Numbered from the stretch's first letter, positions 31,131 through 44,520 are shown. The stretch is 64,000 nt of DNA from Flaccisagitta enflata (GCA_965153355.1 OZ231127.1:60016001-60080000), one strand, 5' to 3'. Numbers and translations are program-made. Notes: generated from the letters alone by a model not told the origin.

Positions 31131-33733
31131 TTTTGAAAATGCCGTATCAAAAAGAATAAATTGTCACATTTTCATTTTCATGAACAAACAAGCACTAACT
31201 CAGATATAAAAATACAAAAGTGACACTCAGCTCTAAATGTTAATCTAGTAAAACGTTCCTGAAACTGGAAGCTGTGATCCGTCGTCGTCACCTCTTTTTA
31301 ATCTTAATCTGTAAGCTCTTGTCTGTCTGTCTATCTTATCTGTCTGTTGTGGTGATTTATCTTACTATTCTGTTTGTCTGTCTGTCTGTCAATCTGTCAT
31401 CTGTCTGTCTGTCTGTCTATGTGTCTGTCTTACTCATGCTCTGTCTGTCTGATTTGTTTTCTGTTCAGTTACAGACAGAATGTTGAATAACTGGGAAAAG
31501 TCTAAAAGAAAGCGACAAATCTATCGGCGTGTCAACGGCGATATCTTTGGCGATGTCAAGCGGCGTTGATCAGCGGCGTTGTCAGCAGCGTTAATCGCTG
31601 TTGTCAGCGGCGTTGTCAAACAGCGCGATGCAGCGCCAACGTTAATCATTTAACGTGCAGCAACGTTAATCAAATGGCAATCAAGCTGGCGTAATCAAAC
31701 GGCGTTGTCGCTACGTTGTCTAACGGTTTTGTCTGGCGGCATCCTGGCGTTGTCTAACGGCGTTGTCTAACGGCGTTAATCTAACGGCGTTGTCTAACGG
31801 CGTTAATGCTGCGTTAAATCTAACCGGCGTTGTCCATTAACATTGTCAGCGCGTCGTAACGTTGTCAAACGGCGTTGTCAAACGGCGTCAACGGCGTCGC
31901 GGCGTTGTCGGCTGGCGTTGATCAACGATTGTCAACGGCGTTGTCATTTGGCATTATGCCGTTATCAAGCGGCGTCGGCGACGCGTAAATAATGTGATAA
32001 AAAACGCTGACTAAGTTTGAATTATCTTAAACCTCAAGCTTACCAAGTATCTTTTTAGATGTAGTCACAGTTTATCTTTAAAAGTAATAAGCAGTCTAGA
32101 CGTGTTATTCTGTTGAAGACTTGCAGAATTTGACAAGTGGAAAAAATGCTGAAATTTACGTTAACACAACTGTGCTGTTAGAACATTCAGCGGTGCTCAG
32201 GACAACGTCTTCGTCTTTATGAATCAAATTCATATGTTGAGAATCCTGGTTTCAAGCAATCAGTGGCATCTCAAAAATTATCATGTTTTCACTGTGTGAG
32301 TGTGTAACTGTGCCCATCATGCTATAATCTTTACAAATAAAATACATATGTTGAGTCCTTCCATTTAGAGACTACATACTAGTTCTCAACCAAATCGGTT
32401 GAAAAATGCTGAAGTTACTATCTAAAAAATAGAAATCTTCACTAACATTTTGATCAATATCTCTTCAATGGCTCAACCAATATCAGAGAAACTGGTGACA
32501 GAATTGAAGCCCTTCGTATTTCCAAGTGATCTGTGCAAACCGCATCTATTTAGCTCAACAGGCTTGGAAGTTATTTCACTTTGAATGAAAAGATTCCTTT
32601 GGAAAATTTCTTAAAGCATGTGCAATTTTAAGACCGAAAGTAACATCAGAATAAAAATTGTGAAAAGCATACTTCTTGTGCGCCTAACAATATGAATTTT
32701 TTACTGAAGTAAGGGTAGGGTTTGAAAATACTTCAGTAAAAATTTCACCCTGCTAGGTCAACTTGAAGTAAGCTTTTTGCAATTTTTATGCTCATGCGTT
32801 TTCTGCCTCAATTATGGAACATGCGTCTGGAGATCAGGAACCTCATCGCTCTGAAGTGCCTGTCAAAGCTTAACAAATCGCTTTCTTGACAGATAACGGT
32901 CATCATTGAGTCAGGGGAACTCAAATCAATTATCCAGAGTTTTGTAGACTTTGCTCAAAGTTGTGAAGGCATTTTCTTTGTGTGTTCAGTGGGTATTGAT
33001 GAACATGTAAAGTCTTTAATTCAAAAAATGCATATGTGAGTCCTTCCGATTTACTGTTTCAGCAAATCGGTGAAATGCCAGAAGATATGCGCGGTAACTG
33101 TGTTAGTGGTAGACGTATATTGTTGCTGTGCTAAAATCTTTAATTCAAACCATATGTGAGTCCTCATTAGAACAGCATACAAGTAACAAATCAGTAAATC
33201 ATTATGCGTTTTCTTTTGGCTATTTATTGGAAATATTTGGCGGTTGTATGTTCAAGTCTTTGGTCAATTACATGAGTCCTTCATTTACTGAACCAAATCG
33301 TTGCTCAGTGTGCGTTTTAACTGAGCTGGTAGGCTGAGACAGGCAGTGGGTTGTCGGTCAAGGCGTTCAAGATAGCCCATTTTTAAAAGTGGGCGATGAC
33401 TGCTGACTGCTGTGCTGGTACAATATTTAACGAACGAAGCGTGCTTGGCTGCTACCATACCGATACTAGTCAGCGTCAGATAGTATTCATCTTGGTATGA
33501 GAGGAACCTGTATATTTAATGGGATCTGGGTGCCGCATTCGTCAGCCTGCCCCAGTATCAGTCACGCGTGCAAAAGCTATTATGACAGCGACAACAACCA
33601 ACAATATAAAGATTAACGACAACAAAACACGGACCAGATGAACTGAACGAACAGAAAGATAGATGAATAGATGGGTGATAGTTGAATAACGATGAACGAA
33701 ATGGATAGGTAAATGTTTATCTATCGGGATGTG

Positions 33734-33783
<50 letters not shown>

Positions 33784-33889
33784 GTCTCTAACATAATCAA
33801 GCAGTCTCATCTGTGATAACATCAATCTACTATAACTCTAATGTATATCTTCTGAGTGTTGGTTAGTATATATATATTAATAAATATAT

Positions 33890-33946
<57 letters not shown>

Positions 33947-34960
33947 TATATATATTTCTCTCTATAATTATATATAAACTGTTATTATTTCTTCACAACC
34001 TCTATAACAATCACCTTGTTCATATTTTCATCTTTCATTTCTGTCAGTGGTGATTGTTTGTTCAACGCTCTTCTTGCCATCTTTCTCTCCTGGAGTTTAG
34101 TCTTCATTTAATGTGCAGTTTATAATTTGAATCAGTCAATACTAAGAAAAAAAAGGCAATAAAAATGGTGCATGATCTTTGAATGATTGTATTTTAAATT
34201 TATCAGTATTCTCAAGCATTAAGTTGAATATTATTACACATATCTACAGCTCACATAATGAGTTTGAACTGGTTGAAATTCATATCGACTAACAACGTTT
34301 GATCGTGTTCGTTAATGCGACTGACAATAACCCAGCGTGCAATGGTGACATCACTGGGCGTCGAGCGTGACGAACACCGTGGGTGGTGGGCTGAATGCAA
34401 GCGTCAGATGGTCGGCGACCGTATAACGATGAATGAAGGAACGATCGGGATAAGACCTGGCGACGAAGCGCGAGCTGGATAGGGCAGCGGAGCTGGATGA
34501 ACTAAAACTAATGTTTCTTCAAAAGCAGTTGTTCAAAATGGTTAACTTTGGTGAGATTTAAGCTTAGTCAGTGAAAGCTAGGCAGTGTTGAGCTGAGCAG
34601 TTTATTCAGGCTGGATATATATTAGTGGATGTTTACCAAAAACTCAGGACTGGATAACATGAGTACCTGAACTCAGGCACAATTTGTCTTCAACAGATAC
34701 CAGTAGATTTTGATGCCAGACAAGACAAACGTTTAACTTCATTCAGGAAGCGAAGGAGGCGAAAGTATGTTCTTCTTTATATTGAAGTCATAAACTGAAG
34801 TTGTGGGTGAATAGCGATGAAGCTGAGATTCATATAAAGAAGATTGGGTGCTGGACTGTGTTTGAGCTTAGTGCTGTTGCTGTGGGGAGGAGAAGAGAGG
34901 AGAAAGGAAAAGTATCTGTGTGGCATGGATCATCTGGCCTTCAAGCGCTGTGCAACTGAA
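31130..34960 (-). repeat. Right arm of the giant imperfect inverted repeat, degraded
   Basis: Same landmarks as the left arm in reverse order. The two arms differ in length by roughly 0.9 kb and by many substitutions and indels; this arm's minisatellite (31,540-31,990) is much less regular. Between matching islands are stretches with no counterpart, for example the TA tracts near 33,740 and 33,890. A mirrored remnant of the MITE starts at 32,418 and loses its far end after about 32,970. Confidence 0.7.
33733..33782. repeat. (TA)n microsatellite
   Basis: Pure TA array; a second, interrupted one lies at 33,885-33,955 and a third at 35,006-35,085. None has a partner in the left arm. Confidence 0.9.
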
Positions 34961-35001
34961 CCTCAAAAAGGATGATCGTATTTTATTCTATGTCGGTTAC
35001 T

Positions 35002-35005
<4 letters not shown>

Positions 35006-35085
<80 letters not shown>
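35006..35085. repeat. (TA)n microsatellite
   Basis: TA array immediately outside the right arm, followed by degenerate CTGT/TATC sequence to about 35,290. Confidence 0.9.
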
Positions 35086-35086
<1 letters not shown>

Positions 35087-35289
35087 TAATATATCTGTCA
35101 TTTGAGTGTAATAAGTCATCTATCGCTCTAACCGTTTCTATCTGTCTATCTGTCTGTCTGTTTATCTGTTAGCTATCTGCTCTGTCTGTACATCATGTGC
35201 GATATCTGTCATCTGTCTGTCTATCTGGCTCTGTCATCTGTGCAATACTGTGCGTCTGTCTTCCATCGTCATTCTATCTGTGTATCAAT

Positions 35290-38025
35290 CATTTATTGAT
35301 GTGTGATGTCAATAATGACTGATGAATCGTGGCGATCAAATGTAACGATGGCAGCGTGGAAATTGAGCAGCGAAACTGGCGAAGCAGATTTTATTATGGT
35401 GTGCATTAAATTAAATTTTGCTCTATTAAATCAGCGACTCAGCAAACTAGACAATATGGGGAGACCTGTGTCGTGGTAAAGAGAGCATGTTTTTATCTAT
35501 AATCTATAGCTTTGTTCAGCTCATAGCTGAACATGCAGAGGGTGGTGAACGTATCTTGTTTATTTCAGACAATTTGTTCTAGCAGGAATGAAACAACAGA
35601 GGTATCAGGTTTATAGTCTCATTGCTATTTTGCTCGTAGCTAATTCTCATATTTAAAAAAAAAAATGTAGTATTTTGCCTCAATATATCTTAAAATGAGC
35701 AGATAACATTCAGGTAAATGAACCACACAATATCATTAGCATGTCTTGATTTATGATCTACAACACTAGTTTGTTTTGTGAAGTGTGTGTTAAACGTGTG
35801 ATATAAATAATGTAAAGTGTGATGGATGACTGAAGTGATGGATGGACTTCTGAAACTTAACAGATAACTAAATTAGTGTAAATTTAAACATCTGTTAAAA
35901 AACAGGTGAAGTAATTGAAGTGTTTCTGTATTAAAAAATGGATATTCACATAGATGGGCCTAATATAAACTAGAAAGCTGTGTGTTTGGATAACAAAAAT
36001 TGCATTTCCATTTTGGTAGTTAAATACAATGTACTATTTTAATAATACACTAAGAAAATCTTTAAAACTCCTTTAACAAAATTAGCTCATAAGGTAAAGT
36101 GTTTATAACTGCTAAGATTTTGTTTATAAACTAAGAAAAGGTGTTAATGATTCAATGAACATTTGATGTCATCTAGTTTATTAAATGTCAGATTTTTCTT
36201 TAATGCAGTTTGTCAGTGTCTGAATAGCATACCAAAATGTCAGATCTTAGTACTATTTATCTGAGTGTGGCGACAATGTAAACAAGAAAATTCCTAAGGC
36301 TTTTTAGTTTTACAATTTCATTCGACCTACGTTACACAACAAAAGATAAACAAAAATATATATACTTCCAGCATCTGCATCTAGATTTGGTAATATGATA
36401 CATAATTTCTGAAAAAGATTGGTTTTTTCATTATTTTCAATGGTGATAATGACCAAGTATCTCAGTCTAGCCGTGTGATCATATCATTTGTGTGTGTAAG
36501 CTTGATTGCAATTCACGGATGTGCTGATGCAGAATCTGTGAATACAAGATAACAGCTAGAAGGTCACTGATAGGAGATTAGTGAAATTTAACAAATAAAA
36601 ATAGTAAAGATCTTAAAAATTCATTAACTGTGTGCGATGTGATGTTATCAAATGACGCTTTATATTGTGCAATCTTCATTGCCGACAAATGTATCTTACA
36701 CACTCTGGGATTCTGTATTTTCTTTTACATTCATTTATGTTGATTAACATCGATTAATCAAGTAAATTTAAAAACAATCTTTTACACCGTATTAATATAT
36801 GAAAAAAGTAGCGTGATTATTTCACCAACTTTGTTTTCGATCGTTGTTGTTGAATCGTAAAACGTTTTAATATAGTGGTTGCGAATGGACGATAAGCAAC
36901 AGATGAGTAAAAATATTCAAAAATCATAATCAAAAACGTTCTTTGTTATGATTTTGAAATCAGAAACAGAAGCCAAATGAGCTAAATGACTCAGTCAAAA
37001 CATACTCACAGATGAACATGCTATACTGACATGCTCTTGTTATTTATAACGCCTAAACATCTATCTTATTGTTATTATTGTATTTGAAGCTCAGTAACAA
37101 GTAATAAATATTATAATGCTAAAATCTATACATGAGCATATGTTTCATAAGCATGTTTTTTGTATTATGTAACAAACAGATACACTCACTGATCTTTGCA
37201 AAATGAAAAATTATTTATTACAATGTCATCTTTAAAATTCATAGCAGCATGTTTGTCAAGATATAACAAGAAAGTGTGATTATACTGTAATTTAATTACA
37301 AGTTAACACTATATAAAAATGTATTTCTCTGAATATTCAAAAATTAAGACAACCGATAATCAACATAAAGTCGATGTTTTAATCTCGTAAAGACAGAAAG
37401 GAAAAAGTAATGATATTCATTCAGGTTTAGTTAAACGGCTTTCTTGTAAATGCAATCGCCAGCAGATAACGCTGGGCATGAATAAGCTCGGCGGATGCGC
37501 TTTGGTGAAGCCGACGTCTATCGTCGATCGATGTATCTGTCAATCATCTGTCTGCTATCTGTCTATCTGTCTTGTCTTGTCTTTATCTGTCTGTCTGTCA
37601 TCTGTCATCATCTATCTGCATCTAATACCACTATCCTCTGTACACACATCTGTCTTGTCTTAAACTGCGTTTTATAACAGTGAAGCTAAACGAAAAATGA
37701 GGAAGGTACAACATGTTTAACTGGGATGTGTTCATTCAGATAAAATTCCTCGAATGAACAAATATCTTAATCCTGATACCACACGATAAAAGCATGCACG
37801 CTGCGTGCCAGGCGCGACGCGGAAGTGTTGAGGCTCAGCGCATTCTGGCTACCTTCCACTGAAGTATACAAATAACATGTTAAACGAAATATCTGATATG
37901 GGCGAAAACGAGCCAAATATAACAGGCATATATTCAACAGCACCGTGTGAATTGAACTATCGTATAACATATCTTGTTCTTCCTACCGTATGTGAAAAGA
38001 TGTGTGTGTATGTATTTATTGTGAA
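35290..38025. other. No gene seen
   Basis: AT-rich, with low repeat content compared with the left half of the window; a CTGT/TATC-rich run lies at 37,545-37,660. None of the dispersed families is clearly present. Confidence 0.4.
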
Positions 38026-38049
38026 TGTGTGTGGTGTGTGTGTGTGTGT

Positions 38050-38111
<62 letters not shown>
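38026..38111. repeat. (GT)n microsatellite
   Basis: Near-pure GT array; apparent His/Thr or Cys/Val frames are repeat translations. Confidence 0.95.
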
Positions 38112-38114
<3 letters not shown>

Positions 38115-40133
38115 AAGCAGACAATGTGGGGTGTGATCATTTGTGGAAGAACAGAAAAAGTTGACTGTTACAAACAGTAGTAGTGTCAGAGATAGTTGCA
38201 AATAATAGATTGATAATTTTATATCTAATTATAATGAGAAGTGTCTCAGTATTAGAGTCTTATCATTGTGATAATAACCTGTTTCCAAGGAGTTGAGACT
38301 AAGTGTGACAAACAGCTTTATATAGCAATAAGGCACCCATTCTGGTTATATTGAAACGACCTTTTATTAAATCTGGTTTCAGATTTTTCTTTTTCATCTG
38401 TGTACACAAGGGGTAACCTCTAATAAAAGATAATTTTACCTGTTCTTTTTATAGTTTTGATTTATATCTTGTTTTACCAAATCTCCGCTCTGTTGCGGAT
38501 GCAACTCTATAGAAGGCACTATCATTTAATATAATGATCCGGTGTCGAGACAATGTGAACTGGCATTTTAGACGCTGCTATGTGTGAAGTGTGTGGTGGG
38601 CGGTGTGGTGGTTTGCCCCTCTCTGTGTGACCTGGGTCACTGCCAATTTGTCTCAGAGAAGAGAAAGAGGAGATGAGAGAGACAGGAGGAAGCTGGCGAA
38701 GGCAGGCGGGCGATGGCAGCCACCGTGGGCAGCGATCCTGCCTTCCCACCTCGACATTGAAATGTTGTGTGTTTGCTAGGCCAGACACATTACTAGACAC
38801 TCCACGTATATTGTGTAGTGAACATTTGACAAAGTAGGCTGGGCCAGGTGGACCAGGCCTGAACAGGCAACCAGCAAAGCAGATATTAAGTCACGAAAGC
38901 AGTATAAGGCAAAATCACCATCATTCCCAAATGATATAGATCATTATCATGACAGTAAAACTTCAGTGGTCGTGTTTATATTCATACCCAACATGTTATT
39001 AATTTTCATTATAAATTCAATCGTTAAGCGAAAAACCTAAAACAACGCGCTATAACGCTAGTATGTTAGCAGAAAACAGTCAAAAGGCGTATAGGTATCA
39101 GCAAGCGCGTTTTCACATCGATGATATCAATAATGATTTTGAAAAAAATTTTCGTCTCTAATGGTGACGTGTTTTTGCATCCAGAAGTTACGTTATTAAA
39201 TTGTTCTTAATCGAGGCTGATCCTTTTAAGATTAACCTTCAACAATATTGCATTCACATGTGAGGCATTCCGTGCTCCGTTTAAATGAACTACTTTGATG
39301 GCATTTAAGCTGCGCTGTTGCAATCTTCTGTATTATCTTTCATTCAGCAGATTTATGATTCTGACTACTAAATCGCATCCAAAAAATGTTTAAAAATATT
39401 AAAAAATATCAAGGCAAGTGATGCACTGCCATTAATGCTGGCAGGTACCGACGGACGGGCTATCCATGTCCTGAAGGTTATAGAGTCTCGTGCACGCGCT
39501 CGCCTATATACAACAGTAAAATATGGAATGGTATTTATGGACTGATATCAAGCATAAACTGGCAATGTCGTATGCTCTTAATATAATGTGACCTCGGATC
39601 TAAATCGAATCATGTTACATGTGTCTCTTGCGTCAACAACGAGCAACGGGCAATCTTTCTTAATTGTTACGAGTGCGTAACTTTATATGCTGTGTTGATC
39701 TCGATGATAAAACGAACTTCTTGAGCTAGGAGACAAACATAATGAAGGATTTTCTAAAAAAGTGGGGATTGTGGGGAGACACGGTTCTTAGATCCAAAGT
39801 GCTGTGTTTCATTCAAAAAACAAATTTTGTGTCAGCTCACATTTCAAAGAAGTTTGGGATTTTGGTTGTGCTGGATCAAACAAGCATAACCTTGAAGTAT
39901 TTGGTAAGTTTAATTTAACGTGCATTGTGAAGCTATTTTGGTCAGATTATTACGGCTGACTAGGAAAATTCTCAGTCTCCCGATATTGTTTGATGGAGTG
40001 TGGCTGTGGAATAGGCTGTCTGCAAATATGTGTAACATATGTGATACCATGCCCTGCACATGATGTAATGAAAACAAAACGCGTCCGAAGAACCTGTAGA
40101 GCTGAGACTTCGCCATATGACCTTTATTATTGA
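38112..40133. other. No gene seen; decayed family A tail
   Basis: TTATAGAGTCTCGTGCACGC at 39,479 is a degraded family A end. A GC/GA-richer block lies at 38,570-38,760 with open frames on both strands and no recognisable domain. Confidence 0.4.
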
Positions 40134-40313
40134 ATATATAGTCACGCGCTGATTAAAGAAGCTTTCCCCAGCGCGTCGGGTGTTGAAGCTGTTGCTCTTT
40201 ACGAACATAATGAGCCTAATTTGGGCCTGAAGATGACTGAAGTACTGGAAGAAGAACTGGTGTTGGATGAGCCTATGAAACGTGTTCTGAAGACCATTGA
40301 CCTGAACTGTTGA
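40134..40313 (+). CDS. Coding-like open fragment without start codon, unidentified
   Basis: This is a 59-codon open stretch between in-frame stops, with no ATG at its start. The translation includes SHALIKEAFPSASGVEAVAL and then EVLEEELVLDEPMKRVLK, an acidic, helix-friendly composition, with codons resembling genuine coding sequence and unlike the AT-rich flanks. A shift of frame after the stop leads into further open sequence rich in GAGCC motifs (40,314-40,410). It lies in the stretch whose sequence character is suspect (about 30.2-52.0 kb), so a frameshifted gene, contamination and an assembly artefact are all possible. No family recognised. Confidence 0.25.
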   Translation: MYSHALIKEAFPSASGVEAVALYEHNEPNLGLKMTEVLEEELVLDEPMKRVLKTIDLNC

Positions 40314-40551
40314 ACCAGAATTTGAGCCTGAGCCGGGTTGGCATGAGCCAGGTGGCAGGCTGGGTGGGCACGAGCCAGGTGAGCCTGGCGTGTTGAGCGA
40401 AGCCAGTTATTGAAAACGGTCTGAGGTGAAACGTGATGAAGTTAACGGTATGGTAAGTGGTCGAACAGATGGACGCGCGAGACGGCGAATCCCCTGAGAC
40501 GTCCTTCCCCGGAAGAACCACCCAAAAAAAAGTCTGTGATATAACTCCGTC

Positions 40552-40767
40552 GTGCGTGCGATACTCAAACGCTCAAATCAGATCCGCTCATTGACGCATC
40601 GACGAGCAATTTTAACGATGGCGTTGTTTTACACTAAAAAAGAAAAGGTGATGGCGAAAAATTTGACGTCTGACGGTGTCAAGTTACCTCATGAGCAGGC
40701 CAGCGAGTCGCTGATGTGGGCAAGTGATAACTGTTGGGCAAAGGTTTTTCAAAACCGCTGCTTCTGA
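40552..40767 (+). CDS. Hypothetical 71-residue open frame, unidentified
   Basis: The second half of the frame (from MAKNLTSDGVKLPHEQASES onward) has coding-like codon choice and ends in a TGA stop after FQNRCF. It follows the open fragment at 40,134-40,313 by about 240 bases on the same strand, so the two could be parts of one broken gene. No domain or motif is recognised. The region is of doubtful assembly quality, and the frame could be fortuitous. Confidence 0.2.
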   Translation: MRAILKRSNQIRSLTHRRAILTMALFYTKKEKVMAKNLTSDGVKLPHEQASESLMWASDNCWAKVFQNRCF

Positions 40768-42540
40768 CAACAGGGCTCCGACATTTTACAACACATAACT
40801 TGTTCACACTGTGTATTCAAATGAATAATTCTGTCAAAAGCTGCAACATTTAACAGTCACGATAAGTAAAATGCTGAGTTAACAATTTATGAAGTAACAG
40901 ATAACTGGATATCTCATGGTGTGACATAATAGTAACGCTGTGATCTTAGTTCATGTTTAGTAACTAAAACAATAACTGGAAAAGAAGCAGCAGAATGAGG
41001 CCGAGGAGAGTGAAGATAATGGTAAGTACTAGTGCGCAATCAATCGTAAAATGGTGAAGCATTATTGAGATTCAGCAGTCGGAATGAAGCGTTCATTGCG
41101 TCGTCGGCAAAAGTGAAGAAGAATACACACACACACACACACACGAGCACAAGTACAAGGCGAAGAACGCAAATCTGGCAATGATGAAGTATTGAACTGT
41201 TAAGTGGCGACAAATGGTGTCGTAACTGAACGTTACAGATATGTGACATCAGCCAAAACGAACACGAGTCGTTTAATCGGAGATGCGGTAATGAAGTACG
41301 CTTTTAAAGGCTGGTAAATTGCGTTAAACAGCTGGTTTATAACACAGCAACGAGGTGTGCTTTCTTTCCCTGACAGTCACCTATCAGATGTGATCACTTG
41401 CTTTTTCTTTACCCTCGATCTTGCGCGATTCACAATCACTTGACTCATTAAGCTCGGTGGTTGCATAAAACAGAAAACTGTCAGAATTGATAAATCATTT
41501 ATTGTAGAAAGGCGATAACGTATGAATAGCGGCGAAAAACTAATTGTAGAAATGAAAAAGAAGAAACAAAAATAATAGCAGTTATCTGAATGATCATTAA
41601 CATTCATTAATAATCATTTCCGGGAAATGAATCAAAGAGTGCAAATGAACCGGCTTGATGGTGAGCCCGGGCTTTCTGATAACAACATCTATTGCAGTCC
41701 AATCATTTATTTTGTGCGTGAGATTCATATAATAACTTTTATGTCATTCCGATATATTTTCTACACCATACTATTCTACAATAAACTGTGAGTGCCTGGA
41801 ACTTACAGCCATTTTTCTTCGGAAGTGACACTGAGTAGCTTTGATTATTTGTGTCCTATTCATAGATGAATACATTTTCAAAGCGTAATGTGAGTATCAC
41901 AGGCGTTGGTCTACATCGATAGGTACAACATTGACGGGGCGGTAGTTAACGATCTGTAAAGCAACAGCAAACTTTGATTAACAAGTATATCGGTTAAAAG
42001 CTTGTAAACATACACCGAGCATGATTACAACGGCGAGGTAGTGACCAATACATTTGTGATACAATTTTAACCACGTCATACATTCCGCGTTCAAGCATGC
42101 TTTTTGTGGATCTGAGCATTATAAAGGATGACGTATACCACGAGATAACCAGATGATTTATCAAAAATATTTGCAAGAGCTTACCCGCCATTAACTGTGA
42201 TGATTTTTTCATTTGTCTAAGATCTATCCATACTTACCAGGGTTACTTTTGTTAATATGGAATGATATCAATCAACCCATTTCAAGACATTACAGCTGTC
42301 GCGGTACTACCCAAACAAAGTTGAGCAATGAGCAGTGTTGATTGATCCCAGCATAAGCATGAAACAATGTTTTTTCTTTCATGGCGTGATGATAATATCA
42401 GGCAACAAGAAAAAGATTACACATGGTTTTATAAAAAAAAACAAAGAAAAAAACAACAAATACAAAAACAAAAACCGCACTTAAACAATGTACTACCTTC
42501 ACAAATAAATCATTCCACCTGAAAATAGGATCAACTTTGG
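40768..42540. other. No gene seen
   Basis: Short CA run at 41,128-41,144 and otherwise AT-rich sequence; small open frames lack coding character. Confidence 0.4.
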
Positions 42541-42678
42541 AACAAGGCCGGATACACGGCCAATACCAGTCGCGGACGGGTGGGCAGGGGCGGAAATTTT
42601 CATATAACTCGATCTGTTATTATTATTAACCGACGGGTTAAAAGCCTCTTATCAGAGTCGCAGTCGCGACAAAAATTC
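42541..42678 (+). mobile_element. Degraded family B/A copy
   Basis: AACAAGGCCGGATACACGGC, GTCGCGGACGGGTGGGCAGG, AAAAGCCTCTTATCAGAGTC, GCGACAAAAAT. The order is intact, but the tetranucleotide array is gone and indels are frequent. Confidence 0.65.
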
Positions 42679-42778
42679 GTAATGCTAACGCAGGTGGGCT
42701 CAGGGATCGCCGTGGAAGATTTATATTAATTGAACAATGTCTGCGATCATCGTTAAAAATTAATACAGGCAAAAGCTG

Positions 42779-42838
42779 TGGCGTGCGCCACTACAACCGG
42801 TCGATCGATCCGTCGGTCGTCGTCGTCGTCGTCGGCGT
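42779..42838 (-). repeat. Decayed family A end with GTC array
   Basis: GCGTGCGCCACTACAACCGG followed by TCGATCCGTCGGTCGTCGTC resembles an inverted A terminus and its array. Confidence 0.4.
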
Positions 42839-43919
42839 TTATCTTCGGCACTGCAATGAAATAGATTACAAGTCGTTAAAGACATTTTGAGATTATTTTA
42901 TTTTTCATTTTTTCGTGTCTTAAAAATCGATTTTATAGGTCTAATCGATGCTCGTTACGTCCGTCCTTCTTTGTCTGTTACTGACGATCGTGGCCTTGTT
43001 CCTTCATCACTTGTGCGTCATGTCGGACGATCGAACGGATATCTCATGTTGTTTAAGAATCTTCAGCGGTTAAGCACGAGCGTAATCGTGATCAACCATT
43101 GATCGATAAACTACGCCAGTTCTGTGTTATCACTGTGGGTTATCAGCGTCTGCCAGCACCATTTTCATGTTTCTGTGCGCAACTCTGAATATCTTATTTC
43201 ACATGATCATATGAAGTGAAAATGATGCTGCATTTTTTGTTATCAGCACAAACCTCGGTTTTAGTTACAAATGGATAATTTTGTGTAATATTATGATATT
43301 CAAAAAATTGTGAAGTGATAAAATACATTTGATATTTTTACATTTCAATAAGGCAATGCAGAAAACAGAAAATAAAAATTTTGTAACATTGATATTTATT
43401 AAGATCGTTCTCTCCGCCTTTTGAGAAGACTAGCAACAGAGGGCGAGAAAATGCGACCGACTTGAAAATTCCGCCATTCGCCAGCTGCATTTATAATAAC
43501 TACAGCATATGTTAACCGTTGGCGTCAACACAACTGCTGCTCCGGGATGAACGCTTACGCTGTGGAAATTCTGGTAATGATGGTTGGTGTCATTTCTTGT
43601 CGCATCAGCGGCCATGTTGCAAATTACCGACCATCACTGCCACGTTCTTCCGGTGTCTTCCATCTGTTCGCGGTCGTCTGCCGCCAGTGTTGACGGATAA
43701 TCTGGTGTGTCAGTTGGTGTCTTGATCTTTTTATACTATTCTAGTTAATTCTGGATGAGAACAAGTGATTGACTGTTTGGTGTCTTAATTGAACAACCAA
43801 TCTTGAACTGTTGAGCAATAGTGGTACATGATAGACTCATTGCACAAATGGTGAAGTCTAACGCCAGTGTTGTGTTTGTTTTGTATGAATTCACTTGTCT
43901 CCTGAAGTGTAGAAGCAAG
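42839..43919. other. No gene seen
   Basis: Moderately AT-rich; short open frames on both strands without coding character. Confidence 0.35.
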
Positions 43920-44400
43920 CCCGTGTGGAGCGAGCAAGCCGAAGGCCGGGAAAGCGCAGCGATGGCCAGCGGCGACAAGTGGCCGCTGAACTCGATTGTC
44001 TGGCGACGAATGCGCGCGGGCGGGTAAAAGGTGCCAAATGTCAATGGCGTTCAGTACGACTGTCCGCCTCTCTGGAAAGACCATTGACGTTGACCACCGG
44101 TCCTCTCCCCAAGCCGGGGAGTCGTCATTCATTTCCTATTCGGGACGCGGAAGCTGCCGGCGGGCTCCGGGCGCGCTGCCGGCCAGCATGTCATGGATCG
44201 AGAATCCGCGCCGCTCTTCGTGAGCGATGGTTCGCAGCGTGTTGTGCCGGCTGGCGGCTCGCCGCGCCACCGTCCGACGGTGGTCGGCGTTTCGTCGACG
44301 ATTCGTGCGACGTCCAGTAACCAGTCATCTTGTGCCTTCTTCACCACCAACGCCGTCGACGCCATCAGGCAGCAAGGCTTCTCCTCAGCAGCGCAGTGCT
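43920..44400. other. GC-rich island of unknown origin
   Basis: A sharply GC- and CpG-rich block in AT-rich surroundings. It has overlapping open frames on both strands (for example 43,925-44,320 plus and 44,129-44,365 minus) and a near-palindrome at CCCCAAGCCGGGG. The composition resembles high-GC bacterial DNA, but no conserved domain was recognised. It ends at a GTTTT-rich tract. Confidence 0.45.
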
Positions 44401-44423
44401 ATTTTCATGTCATTTTTAAGCTG

Positions 44424-44520
44424 TCTTTGATTTTGTTTTTTGTTTTGTTTTTTGTTTTGTTTTTGTTTTGTTTTGTTTTTTTTTTTTTATTTTTGTTTTG
44501 TTTTGTTTTTGTTTTGTTGA
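44424..44520. repeat. GTTTT/TTTTG low-complexity tract
   Basis: Repeated TTTTGTTTTG motifs with T homopolymers directly beside the GC-rich island. Confidence 0.9.
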
